Assembly (NCBI GenBank): GCA_050693155.1
Contig: JBOGWA010000149.1
Location: 1-21,568 of the forward strand
Length of the DNA: 21,568 nucleotides
Direction: 5' to 3'
From: JBOGWA01 sp050693155
GTDB taxonomy: Bacteria > Actinomycetota > UBA4738 > CALAEC01
Shown here: positions 1-6,252 of the stretch, in pieces
Numbering within the stretch: position 1 is the first letter of the stretch
Layout: each line of letters begins with the position of its first letter
Notes under the pieces: model-generated
Told to the model about the DNA's origin: nothing
Database searches by the model: none
Seen by the model: only the letters and a program-made list of their open reading frames with translations
Translations under genes and position numbers: made by a program

Positions 1-1
1 G

Positions 2-649
2 GCCGGGGGGTTGGACCTCGGCGAGGTGGCCTCCGCCGCGGCCGGTTCCATGGCGGCCTCGACGGCCGCCGCCGCTCTCACGCTGGTGGCGGCGATGCCG
101 GTGGCCGTCCTCACGGCGCGCCATACCGGGGGCTGGTCGCGGGCGGTCGAGCGCCTGGCGTACTCGGGCTTCGCGCTCCCGGGCATCGTGGTGGCCCTGG
201 CGCTGGTCTTCTTCGGAGCCAACTTCGCGCCGGTCCTGTACCAGTCGCTCCCGCTGCTGGTTCTGGCCTACGCGATCATGTTCCTGCCCCAGGCCAGCGA
301 GCCGCTCCGGGGAGCGCTCCTACAGGTCTCCCCTCGGATCGAGGAGGCCGGGCGGGCCCTGGGCCGGGGCCGCGCGTACGTGTTCAGGCGGGTCCTGGTG
401 CCGCTGGTGTCCCGGGGCGCCATGATTGGGTTCGCTCTGGTGTTCCTGACCGCGATGAAGGAGCTCCCGGCCACTCTCCTCCTGCGGCCCACGGGGTTCG
501 AGACCCTAGCCACGCGCGTCTGGACGGCGGCGTCGGTGAGCCGGTTCAGCGAGGCGGCGCTACCCGCCCTGCTGCTCCTGCTGCTGTCGGCAGCCCCGCT
601 TTCGATCCTGGCACGGCGAGTCCAGGTCCAGGAGGTACGATCGGAGTGA
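2..649 (+). CDS. ABC transporter permease, iron(III)-type, C-terminal half (cut by window edge)
   Basis: The reading frame is open to the left edge, so the TTG at position 11 is probably internal and this is the C-terminal half of a longer two-part permease of the FbpB type. Numbering from that TTG, hydrophobic segments lie near residues 17-36, 50-70, 78-95, 133-150 and 183-200. Residues 111-131 form an EAA-type cytoplasmic loop (EEAGRALGRG, then a VLVPL end), the site where binding-protein-dependent permeases dock on their ATPase. The segment FLTAMKELPATLLLRPTGFE is typical of Fe3+ importers. The stop overlaps the start of the ATPase gene, so the two are co-translated. It would form the inner-membrane channel for a substrate delivered by a binding protein encoded upstream of the window. 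Iron is inferred from family resemblance; another inorganic or small organic substrate is possible. Confidence 0.85.
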   Translation, partial: AGGLDLGEVASAAAGSMAASTAAAALTLVAAMPVAVLTARHTGGWSRAVERLAYSGFALPGIVVALALVFFGANFAPVLYQSLPLLVLAYAIMFLPQASEPLRGALLQVSPRIEEAGRALGRGRAYVFRRVLVPLVSRGAMIGFALVFLTAMKELPATLLLRPTGFETLATRVWTAASVSRFSEAALPALLLLLLSAAPLSILARRVQVQEVRSE

Positions 650-1683
650 TGGCGGACAGGGACGTCCTGCGGGTCGAGGGGCTCTACAAACGCTTCGGCG
701 CGGTCGTGGCCCTCGACGGCTTCGACCTGCGGGTGCGCCGGGGCGCCCTGATGGCCCTCCTGGGGCCCAGCGGATGCGGCAAGACCACCGCCCTCCGCGT
801 GATCGCCGGGTTCGAGCGGCCCGAGGGTGGGAAGGTCTGGGTCGGGGACCGACTGGCCACGGGGGAAAAGACGCTCCTGCCGCCGGAGCGCCGTCGCATC
901 GGCATGGTCTTCCAGGACTGGGCGCTGTTCCCCCACCTGGACGTGTGGGGGAACGTGGCGTTCGGCCTTCCGCGCGGGCGCCAGGACCGCCTGCGTGAGG
1001 TGCTCGGCCTGGTGGACCTGGTGGGGATGGAGCGCCGCATGCCCCACGAGCTGTCGGGGGGCCAGCAGCAGCGGGTCGCGCTGGCCCGAGCGCTGGCTCC
1101 GGGACCGGAGGTCATCCTCCTCGACGAGCCGTTCTCCAACCTCGACGCGGCCCTCCGGGCCCGGGTGCGGGCGGAGGTCCGAGCGGTCCTCCGCAGAGCC
1201 TCGGCGACCGCGGTCTTCGTCACCCACGATCAGGAGGAAGCGCTGTCGGTGGCGGACGAGCTCGCCGTGATGGAGGCCGGGCGCGTCCTACAGGTGGGAA
1301 CGCCGGAGGAGGTCTACGCGGCCCCCGCCAGCCGCCGGGTGGCGGGGCTGCTGGGCGACGCCAACTTCTTCCCCGGCCGGGTCGAGTGGGGTCGGGTGGC
1401 CACACCCCTCGGCGTGCTCCCGGCCGGCGATGGCGTGGACGGCCCGGCCGAGGTCATGATCCGGCCGGAATGGGTTCGGGTGGAGCCGGACCCCGACGGG
1501 CAGTGCGTCGTGTCCGAAGTCGAGTTCTACGGGCACGACCACCTGGTCCGGGTGGACCTGCCCGACGGGTCGGTCCTGCGTTCCCGTGCCTTCGGCCTTC
1601 ACCCGGAGCTCCGTCCCGGAACCAGGGTGCGGGTCCGGGTCGATGCCCCGCCCACGCTCTTCCCCCGGGAACTCTCAGGATGA
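646..1683 (+). CDS. ABC transporter ATP-binding protein, iron(III)/FbpC type
   Basis: This 345-residue ATPase powers the importer whose permease precedes it. The sequence shows a Walker A motif GPSGCGKT (40-47), a Q-loop glutamine (Q90), the LSGGQ signature (136-140), Walker B VILLDEP (156-162) and an H-loop histidine (H194). After about residue 235 comes a TOBE-like beta domain, usual in CUT1/Fe3+-type ATPases of this length. The wording around the Q-loop (FQDWALFPHLDVWGNVAFGL) fits the FbpC group. The GTG at 646 overlaps the permease stop (GTGA) and is followed directly by an ATG at 649. A strong AGGAGG at 630-635 lies 10 nt before the GTG and 13 nt before the ATG, so the GTG is slightly preferred. 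No clear terminator hairpin follows the stop. Iron as substrate is inferred. Confidence 0.9.
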   Translation: MMADRDVLRVEGLYKRFGAVVALDGFDLRVRRGALMALLGPSGCGKTTALRVIAGFERPEGGKVWVGDRLATGEKTLLPPERRRIGMVFQDWALFPHLDVWGNVAFGLPRGRQDRLREVLGLVDLVGMERRMPHELSGGQQQRVALARALAPGPEVILLDEPFSNLDAALRARVRAEVRAVLRRASATAVFVTHDQEEALSVADELAVMEAGRVLQVGTPEEVYAAPASRRVAGLLGDANFFPGRVEWGRVATPLGVLPAGDGVDGPAEVMIRPEWVRVEPDPDGQCVVSEVEFYGHDHLVRVDLPDGSVLRSRAFGLHPELRPGTRVRVRVDAPPTLFPRELSG

Positions 1684-1697
1684 CTCGTTGCCTCACG

Positions 1698-1957
1698 TCA
1701 AGATGTCCTCGAAGCCATGCCTGTTTGCCTCACCACCGTCTCCCTGAAGGGGTGATCCGGTGGGCTTCCCACCTCGTTTCCTCGCTCCGGCTTGGTCCTT
1801 GAGATCTCGATGAGCCGGTCTTGGCACTGGAGGACGTCCCGTTTGAGCTGGGCGGGGTTGAGGCCCAGGTGGGCCGCGCGAAGGACCTCCTTGACCTGAC
1901 CCGCGACGTCGGGAGACTCTCCAGCACCCGCTGGTATGGGGTCCGCCGACGCCACCC
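1698..1957 (-). pseudogene. Remnant of integrase-type (DDE/rve) transposase C-terminus, frameshifted
   Basis: Two neighbouring minus-strand frames together read like the tail of integrase-core transposases. The first frame gives RRRTPYQRVLE (about 1957-1921), and the next gives SPDVAGQVKEVLRAAHLGLN followed by PAQLKRDVLQCQDRLIEIS, ending in a TGA at 1700-1698. The join needs removal of two bases at a GAGAG (plus strand CTCTC, 1917-1921), as if an AG had been duplicated. The motif order PRTPYQRLL - helix - LNP..L.R.....Q.RL is what I recall from the C-terminus of IS-encoded integrases. Nothing recognisable precedes RRRTPYQ, so the catalytic domain is gone. No terminal inverted repeats were seen. 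It fills most of the gap between the ABC ATPase and the toxin-antitoxin pair. The identification rests on memory of the family, not on a search. Confidence 0.5.
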
Positions 1958-1992
1958 GAGAACGATCTCACGAGCGGAGCGGATGGGCTCGT

Positions 1993-2010
1993 CCACTTGT
2001 GAGCAAGTGG
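1993..2010. promoter_or_regulatory. Perfect palindrome, likely toxin-antitoxin operator
   Basis: CCACTTG and CAAGTGG form a perfect 7-bp inverted repeat around a TGAG spacer, 21 bp before the antitoxin start. Ribbon-helix-helix antitoxins bind such short palindromes as dimers and repress their own operon. The palindrome also covers a weak -35-like TTGTGA (1997-2002). Binding by the antitoxin next door is inferred from position and symmetry. Confidence 0.5.
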
Positions 2011-2014
2011 GAAG

Positions 2015-2040
2015 TATGGCAAGATGGCGATATGGCAAGA
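2015..2040 (+). repeat. 10-bp direct repeat at the antitoxin start
   Basis: TATGGCAAGA occurs at 2015-2024 and again at 2031-2040, separated by TGGCGA. The second copy contains the antitoxin start ATG (2032); the ATG of the first copy (2016) is out of frame. The repeat could be a local duplication, a second operator element, or a decoy start that lowers antitoxin translation. None of these can be chosen from sequence alone. Confidence 0.5.
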
Positions 2041-2271
2041 GTCAAGACCACCCTCTCGATTGATGCGGACCTGATGCGGCAGGTCCGGATCCGCGCCGCC
2101 CGATCCCGACGGAGTCAGTCCGAGGTCCTCGAAGCCGCGCTGAGAGAAGGACTGGGCGTGATCGAAAGGATCAGGGCGAAGGCCCGGCTCTCGGAGGAGG
2201 AAGCCCTCGACCTCGCCTCTAAGGTGGTCCACGAGGTCCGGGCGCAGGACCGGCGCGAGAGGAAGCGCTAG
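2032..2271 (+). CDS. Ribbon-helix-helix antitoxin (CopG/VapB-like)
   Basis: This small basic protein of 79 residues begins MARVKTTLSIDADLMRQVRI, a classic ribbon-helix-helix N-terminus: a beta strand (VKTTLSI), then helix A (DADLMRQVRIRAARS) and helix B starting at SQSEVLEAAL. The rest is a charged helical tail that would neutralise the toxin. The frame is open further upstream (to 1936), but the family N-terminus fits ATG 2032. No good ribosome binding site precedes it, so translation may be weak or leaderless. A perfect palindrome lies just upstream. The TAG stop is in the same frame as the downstream PIN gene, with only one codon between the stop and the expected toxin start. As antitoxin it would both block the toxin and repress the operon; this role is inferred from the fold and neighbour. 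Confidence 0.8.
   Translation: MARVKTTLSIDADLMRQVRIRAARSRRSQSEVLEAALREGLGVIERIRAKARLSEEEALDLASKVVHEVRAQDRRERKR
2258..2263 (+). promoter_or_regulatory. Ribosome binding site pointing to a non-canonical toxin start
   Basis: AGAGGA lies inside the end of the antitoxin gene, 11 nt before the ATC codon at 2275. It is much too far (53 nt) from the first canonical in-frame start, TTG at 2317. It therefore supports initiation at or near 2275, where related PIN proteins begin (M-R-V/I-V-x-D). Confidence 0.4.
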
Positions 2272-2274
2272 CAG

Positions 2275-2697
2275 ATCCGAATCGTCATCGATGCCGATTG
2301 CCTCATCGCCGGAACCTTGACACCCTCGGGTGCCACGTCGGAGCTCCTGGATCGCTGGCAGGCCGGCGAGTTCGAGGTCGTTGTGTGTCCGCAGCTCATC
2401 CGTGAGGTGAGGAAGGCTCTGCTGCATCCTCGGATCGCCAAGAAGTATGACATCCGCCGGGGGGAGGCGGAGGAGTTCGCGAGGCGGCTTTCGGAGGAAG
2501 GGATCCGGCTCGACGACCCCGCCGAGCCGCCACGCGTGGCGCCAGACGACCCTATGGACGACTACCTCGTTGCGCTGGCTGTGGCCGCAAAGGCAGACGC
2601 GCTCGTCACCCGAGATCGACACTTCGACAAGGTCAAGGTGCGAGGGCTTCCCATCCTTCGCGCCAATCAGATGCTGCGTCGCATCGGGCCGTCCTAG
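2275..2697 (+). CDS. PIN-domain toxin (VapC-like, COG1569 type) without a canonical start codon
   Basis: The encoded protein is a complete PIN-domain nuclease of about 140 residues if it starts at the ATC at 2275 (IRIVIDADCLIAG). PIN toxins cut RNA with a cluster of acidic residues; here the candidates are D6 (IDAD), E44 (LIREV), D95/D96 (PMDDYLVALA) and D114 (LVTRDRHF). The middle (SELLDRWQAGEFEVVVCPQL) and end match the putative PIN toxins paired with small antitoxins. Between the antitoxin TAG (2269-2271) and TTG 2317 there is no ATG, GTG or TTG in frame. Starting at the TTG would remove the first strand and D6 and probably kill the enzyme. Options are a rare ATC start, read-through of the TAG giving an antitoxin-toxin fusion, a disabled gene, or a sequence error turning ATG into ATC. 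The body shows no frameshift or internal stop. Confidence 0.7.
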   Translation: MRIVIDADCLIAGTLTPSGATSELLDRWQAGEFEVVVCPQLIREVRKALLHPRIAKKYDIRRGEAEEFARRLSEEGIRLDDPAEPPRVAPDDPMDDYLVALAVAAKADALVTRDRHFDKVKVRGLPILRANQMLRRIGPS

Positions 2698-2716
2698 GCC
2701 CCTGCTTGTCCTCGTC

Positions 2717-2748
2717 TCTCCGTTGGAGATGGGTCCCCGGTATCGGGG
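2717..2748. terminator. Two small hairpins between convergent genes
   Basis: TCTCC-GTT-GGAGA (2717-2729) and CCCCG-GTAT-CGGGG (2735-2748) lie between the toxin gene and the convergent SCP2-like gene. Neither is followed by a clear T-tract, so they are weak candidates for bidirectional termination. They could also be chance pairs in GC-rich DNA. Confidence 0.3.
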
Positions 2749-2775
2749 GGTCGTGACGAACTCGGAGTGCCCGAA

Positions 2776-3189
2776 CTACAGAACCGAGAGGAGCCGGTTC
2801 AGACGGGAGACCGTGCCGACGTGCATCAGCATCCCTTTGACCTGAAGCGTTCGTCGAAGGAGCTTCTGCACCGTTTCCCGCCCTTCAGGGGTGAAAGCAT
2901 CGGGGAGACCGAATCGGAGCGGCACCGACGACAGCTCGGTGAGCGTGCTTGAGTCCGTGGACACCCTGACGGTCGGCCTTCCGACCAGCCCGTTGGCGAC
3001 CGTCACCCGACCGGGGGCCAGGTGGATGGTGGTCGCCGCTCCCGCGTCGGTCGCGACGATGCCGATCGTCGTCGGTGGCGCGAGGAGGGAGCGCCGCTCC
3101 GGATGGGCCTGCAGGTTCGCCTCGAGAAGCCCACCGATCATCGACGCGATCCCGTTCGGTTCCTCGTCGAGGAACTCGACCGTGGTCAC
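2776..3189 (-). CDS. SCP2-like lipid-binding protein, last gene of the dehydrogenase operon
   Basis: This 137-residue soluble protein resembles actinobacterial SCP2 (sterol carrier) domain proteins. Visible features are alternating strands around VTVANGLVGRPTVRVSTDSS, the turn TELSSVPLRFGLPDAFTPEG and a C-terminal amphipathic segment RRTLQVKGMLMHVGTVSRL. SCP2 domains form a hydrophobic tunnel for lipids or other non-polar ligands and carry no catalytic residues. The GTG at 3189 overlaps the dehydrogenase stop (GTGA), which fixes the start; the longer open frame upstream lies antisense-shifted over the dehydrogenase and is not protein-like. It has no signal peptide or membrane segment. It is more distant from the canonical SCP2 sequence than the protein at 4256-4675, so the family call is moderate. 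It may bind the substrate or product of the dehydrogenase. Confidence 0.65.
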   Translation of the reverse strand: MTTVEFLDEEPNGIASMIGGLLEANLQAHPERRSLLAPPTTIGIVATDAGAATTIHLAPGRVTVANGLVGRPTVRVSTDSSTLTELSSVPLRFGLPDAFTPEGRETVQKLLRRTLQVKGMLMHVGTVSRLNRLLSVL

Positions 3190-4226
3190 GGCTTCAGGAC
3201 GACCTTGATGGCCTCTCGCTTGGCAAAAAGGTCGAACCCGGTCGGGGCCTCGTCGAGCGGCATCGTGTGCGACACGAGCGGCATCGGGTCGATCTTCCCG
3301 TCGAGGACGGCCTTGAGCGCCTCGTCCCACCACGCGTGCACGGGGCAGATACCCCCGAAGACGTACGACAGCATCCGGGTCCACGCGACGCCAAGCTGGA
3401 TCTCCGTTGTCTCCGTGACGTACATGCCGATGACCGCGATCCTTCCCCCCGAGCGCACGACGTCCTGGGCGGACTCGAACGCCGGCACCGCGCCGACGGC
3501 TTCGATGACGATGTCGGCTCCGCGACCATCCGTCAGCTCCGAGACCGCCGAGGACGCGTTCTTCTCGGCGACGTTGATCGGGGTCGCGCCGATCTTCTCC
3601 GCGAGCTCGAGGCGGTCGGCCTGCATGTCGAGTACGAGCAACTGGCCCGGATCGTGGAGCTTCACCGCCTGGGCGGCGAAGTACCCGACCGGCCCGGCGC
3701 CGATCACCGCCACCGTATCGCCGGCCTCGATCCCGGCGATCGCCGCACCGTAGAAACCTGTAGTGAGGATGTCGCCGAGGAACAGGACGCGCTCCTCTTC
3801 GACATCGTCCGGCACCTTGAGGAGGTTGTGATCGGCGCTCGGCACGGTGAGGTACTCGGCGTGCGTCCCACCGAGATTTCCTCCGATGATCCCGGTTCCC
3901 AGGTTGCGAAAGTTCTGGCACAGCGATGTCTGGCCCCGCCGGCAGAACCAGCAGACGCCGTCGACGATGTCGAAGGCGATGACCACGCGATCGCCTTTGG
4001 ATACGTTCTTCACCTCGGCGCCGACCTCTTCCACGATGCCCATCCCTTCGTGGCCGAGGCGATCACCGGGAAGAAGCGGCGCCTTCCCGTGGTAGAAGTG
4101 CAGGTCCGAGCCGCAGATCGCCGCGCTCGTGATCTTGACGATCGCGTCCGTCGGCTCCTCGATCGTCGGCTCCGGGAGATCGTCGATCCTGACCTTCTCG
4201 ATGTCTTCGTAGACGAGCGCTTTCAT
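3186..4226 (-). CDS. Zinc-dependent medium-chain alcohol dehydrogenase
   Basis: This 346-residue protein is a standard-length medium-chain dehydrogenase/reductase that oxidises an alcohol or reduces an aldehyde or ketone in the cytoplasm. The catalytic zinc site is visible as C38 (ICGSDLH) and H59-E60 (GHEGMG). The cofactor domain has the GxGxxG motif at 176-181 (GAGPVG), and the following strand ends in D200 (LLVLD), which favours NAD over NADP. The structural zinc loop reads DGVCWFCRRGQTSLC: C92, C95 and C103 are present, but the usual first cysteine is replaced by D89. ATG 4226 has AGGAAGGA just upstream. The gene sits between two SCP2-like genes (29 bp from the first, overlapping the second), which suggests a hydrophobic substrate. 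The exact substrate cannot be assigned; threonine or sorbitol dehydrogenase-like activity is also possible. Confidence 0.88.
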   Translation of the reverse strand: MKALVYEDIEKVRIDDLPEPTIEEPTDAIVKITSAAICGSDLHFYHGKAPLLPGDRLGHEGMGIVEEVGAEVKNVSKGDRVVIAFDIVDGVCWFCRRGQTSLCQNFRNLGTGIIGGNLGGTHAEYLTVPSADHNLLKVPDDVEEERVLFLGDILTTGFYGAAIAGIEAGDTVAVIGAGPVGYFAAQAVKLHDPGQLLVLDMQADRLELAEKIGATPINVAEKNASSAVSELTDGRGADIVIEAVGAVPAFESAQDVVRSGGRIAVIGMYVTETTEIQLGVAWTRMLSYVFGGICPVHAWWDEALKAVLDGKIDPMPLVSHTMPLDEAPTGFDLFAKREAIKVVLKP

Positions 4227-4255
4227 GGGGAGTCCTTCCTCGGGTCTTGGGACCG

Positions 4256-4675
4256 CTAGTTCTCGTCCGCGAATTCCGTTGGGACGGAGGCAGCCAGGTT
4301 CACCAGCTCGTTCGCGGCCTTCACGTAGCGCACGATCGTGGGCAGGTCGCCCTTGAGCTTGATCTTCCCCTGCATCATCCCTTTCACGGGGTCGAGCTCC
4401 CTGCGGATGACCTCTTTCCAGCGGGAGTACGGCGCGCGGATCACGAAGCGGGCCTTCTCCCCTTCGTCCGGCGAGACGAGCTTTCCTTCGCGGCACTCGC
4501 CGTGGTGCAGGTCGAGCCAGGCCCAGACGTCCTCGGGTACCTTCTTGTCCGGCTCCGCTTCGATCACGTACGCGACGTCGCCCTCCCACGTCGCGGCGGC
4601 TTCCTTGTAGTCGGCGCTGTCGTTGATGCGGGTGACGTACTCCTTCATCCATTCCTCACTCGGGAACTCGGCCAT
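4256..4675 (-). CDS. SCP-2 sterol transfer family protein
   Basis: The 139-residue product is a stand-alone SCP2 domain, a cytoplasmic carrier with a hydrophobic cavity for lipids or acyl compounds. Conserved parts are an N-terminal helix (SEEWMKEYVTRINDSADYKE), the strand region ATWEGDVAYVIEAEPD, and a C-terminal block WKEVIRRELDPVKGMMQGKI followed by KLKGDLPTIVRYVKAANEL, the latter being the most recognisable part of this family in archaea and actinobacteria. The ATG at 4675 is preceded by GGAGGAGG at good distance. It is the first gene of a three-gene set with the dehydrogenase and a second SCP2-like protein, 57 bp downstream of the sirtuin gene, so it may have its own promoter, although no convincing -10 was seen. 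Its ligand is unknown; bacteria of this kind rarely make sterols, so a fatty acid or isoprenoid derivative is more likely. Confidence 0.85.
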   Translation of the reverse strand: MAEFPSEEWMKEYVTRINDSADYKEAAATWEGDVAYVIEAEPDKKVPEDVWAWLDLHHGECREGKLVSPDEGEKARFVIRAPYSRWKEVIRRELDPVKGMMQGKIKLKGDLPTIVRYVKAANELVNLAASVPTEFADEN

Positions 4676-4732
4676 CTCTCCTCCTCCGTTGGTCGAAGTA
4701 AAGCACGGCCACGAGCAATCCTTCCACCGCGA

Positions 4733-5545
4733 CTAGGCGCCCGGGCCAATCGCCCCCACCATCTGGGCGATCGCTGGAAGCACCGTTCCGGCCTCTCCGC
4801 GAAGCCTGAGGTCCGCCTCCACGAACGTCTCGCCCTTCGCGATCTCCACAACCGTTGCACCGCTCGCCCTTGCCTCGTGAGGAAGGCCGGCGACCGGATA
4901 GACCTCTCCTGAGGTTCCGACCACGAGCAGCACCCGACACCCGGCCACCAGCCGCTCGGCCTGCTCGAGGTCATGGACGGCCTCGCCGAACGCCACGAAG
5001 TCTGGACGGGCCGGCGCGCCACATTCGGGGCATCTGGGGAGGATGGATGCGAAGCTCGGCACGAACGCGGTTCGAAGTCCCAGGATCGCTCGATCGAGCC
5101 CCTCGAGGAACTCCTCGCGCGTGACGGCGCTCCGATGTCCGGCTGCGAGGCAGGACACCCGCGCGAATGAGCCGTGGACCTCGATGACATGCGTACTGCC
5201 CGCTTCCTGGTGAAGGCCGTCGACGTTCTGCGTGACGACGCCCTCGACGAGTCCCGCCCCCTCCAGGCGGGCCAGTGCCCGGTGGGCCGCGCTTGGTCGA
5301 GCCTCGCCGAAGACCTTCCGAAGCTCCGAAAGGAACTCCGCGAGCCGATCGGGGGCGCTCATCGCCGTTCGCATGACGCCGTCCCACGTGCCGAAGTCGC
5401 TCGGGTCGTAGCGCTCCCAGAGGCCACCGGGGTCGCGGAACGTCGGAATCCCGGACTCGGCCGAGATGCCGGCTCCCGTGAAGGCGACGACCCCGCCCCC
5501 CGCGACGAGGCGCGCGACCTCTTCGATCGCTGCCCCCACGCTCAC
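4733..5545 (-). CDS. cobB: Sir2-family NAD-dependent protein deacylase
   Basis: This 270-residue sirtuin removes acetyl or other acyl groups from lysines, using NAD and releasing nicotinamide and O-acyl-ADP-ribose. Motifs seen are GAGISAESGIPTFRD (24-38), QNVDGLH (106-112), catalytic H124 in EVHGSF, RPDFVAFGE (180-188) and VGTSGEVYP (209-217). The zinc site is unusual: C172 and C175 (CPEC) are present, but the first pair is C132 followed by no second cysteine, with H137 as a possible substitute (CLAAGH). The GTG at 5545 overlaps the protease stop (GTGA), so translation is coupled. Bacterial sirtuins often regulate acyl-CoA synthetases; a link to the downstream lipid-related genes is only a guess. 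Specificity for acetyl, propionyl or succinyl groups cannot be read with confidence. Confidence 0.92.
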   Translation of the reverse strand: MSVGAAIEEVARLVAGGGVVAFTGAGISAESGIPTFRDPGGLWERYDPSDFGTWDGVMRTAMSAPDRLAEFLSELRKVFGEARPSAAHRALARLEGAGLVEGVVTQNVDGLHQEAGSTHVIEVHGSFARVSCLAAGHRSAVTREEFLEGLDRAILGLRTAFVPSFASILPRCPECGAPARPDFVAFGEAVHDLEQAERLVAGCRVLLVVGTSGEVYPVAGLPHEARASGATVVEIAKGETFVEADLRLRGEAGTVLPAIAQMVGAIGPGA

Positions 5546-6252
5546 CGCAAGGCGAGCACGATCAGGATGTAGCCGACGAGGTTGAAGGCGGCGTGCGCGG
5601 CAACCGCGGCAAGAAGCGACGCGCGCCGCTCATAGACCGTCGCAAGCGCCATCCCCACGGCGAACATCACGGGCATGAGCAGAGGGATGACGTGAAAGGC
5701 GGCGAAGACGGCCGAGGAGATCGCGGCCGCGGCCGGGAATCCCAGGCGTCGCCGCAGGGCAGAGTGAAGGAATCCGCGGAAGAACACTTCCTCTCCGAAG
5801 GGCGCCGCGAGGATGACCACGAATCCGCCCAGAACGACGAGCATCGTGCTCGGGTTGGCCGGAAGGACCTCCTGCTGGGGCGGCTCGATCGGACCGCCGC
5901 TGAGCAGGCCGATGAGGAAGTAGATGAGCGGGGCGACGACGAGCACGGCGGCCGCGAACGTTGCGAGGCCCGCCCAGAAACCCGCAGCGACATCTCGAGC
6001 CGTCCTCGTGCTCGAGAGGCGAAGCGCCGGAAGTGAGCCCGGGTGTCGAGTCGCGACCCAGAGAATCGTGAAGCCGGCGAGGGACGCCTCGAAAACGAAC
6101 CCGGCGAGAAGAAAGGCGCCGTCACCTGCCCCCGCAACGGCCGCGAGGGCGGAGGCGAAGCTCGTGACGATGAGAGCCAGGAGCGCCACCGGAACCGCCT
6201 CGACCGCTCGCCAGGTGGGCTCGGCGGCAGGCTCGCTTATCGGCTCTGCCAT
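5542..6252 (-). CDS. CPBP-family intramembrane metalloprotease
   Basis: The 236-residue product is an integral membrane protein with hydrophobic segments near residues 21-40, 46-68, 89-118, 135-151, 172-188, 190-205 and 212-235. It carries the CPBP (Abi/Rce1-like) signature: EEVFFRG with E154, E155 and R159, then FAAFH ending in H187, and a final HAAFN with H220 and N224. In the family these residues form a glutamate/histidine active site within the membrane. Known members process prenylated proteins or bacteriocin-related peptides, but most bacterial members have no known substrate. ATG 6252 overlaps the upstream gene by 16 bp and lacks a clear ribosome binding site, which suggests translational coupling. 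The open frame continues upstream of this ATG, but that part reads like an out-of-frame shadow of the neighbouring gene. Confidence 0.87.
   Translation of the reverse strand: MAEPISEPAAEPTWRAVEAVPVALLALIVTSFASALAAVAGAGDGAFLLAGFVFEASLAGFTILWVATRHPGSLPALRLSSTRTARDVAAGFWAGLATFAAAVLVVAPLIYFLIGLLSGGPIEPPQQEVLPANPSTMLVVLGGFVVILAAPFGEEVFFRGFLHSALRRRLGFPAAAAISSAVFAAFHVIPLLMPVMFAVGMALATVYERRASLLAAVAAHAAFNLVGYILIVLALR

Noticed and set aside
268..1227. 319-codon minus-strand frame opposite the ABC permease and ATPase
   Set aside because: The plus-strand ATPase has all nucleotide-binding motifs; the opposite frame is rich in Arg, His and Pro with no domain.
2269..2271. Amber stop as a pyrrolysine or other recoded codon
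   Set aside because: Nothing in the window supports TAG recoding (no pyl genes), and conserved genes here end in TAG as well (for example murA, glyA and atpA).
1693..2622. 309-codon minus-strand frame across the toxin-antitoxin pair
   Set aside because: It is antisense to the RHH and PIN genes, which have clear family motifs, and its own product resembles nothing known to me.
3075..4259. Long plus-strand open frame opposite the alcohol dehydrogenase
   Set aside because: Composition is that of a codon shadow and it runs across the conserved dehydrogenase and part of both neighbours.
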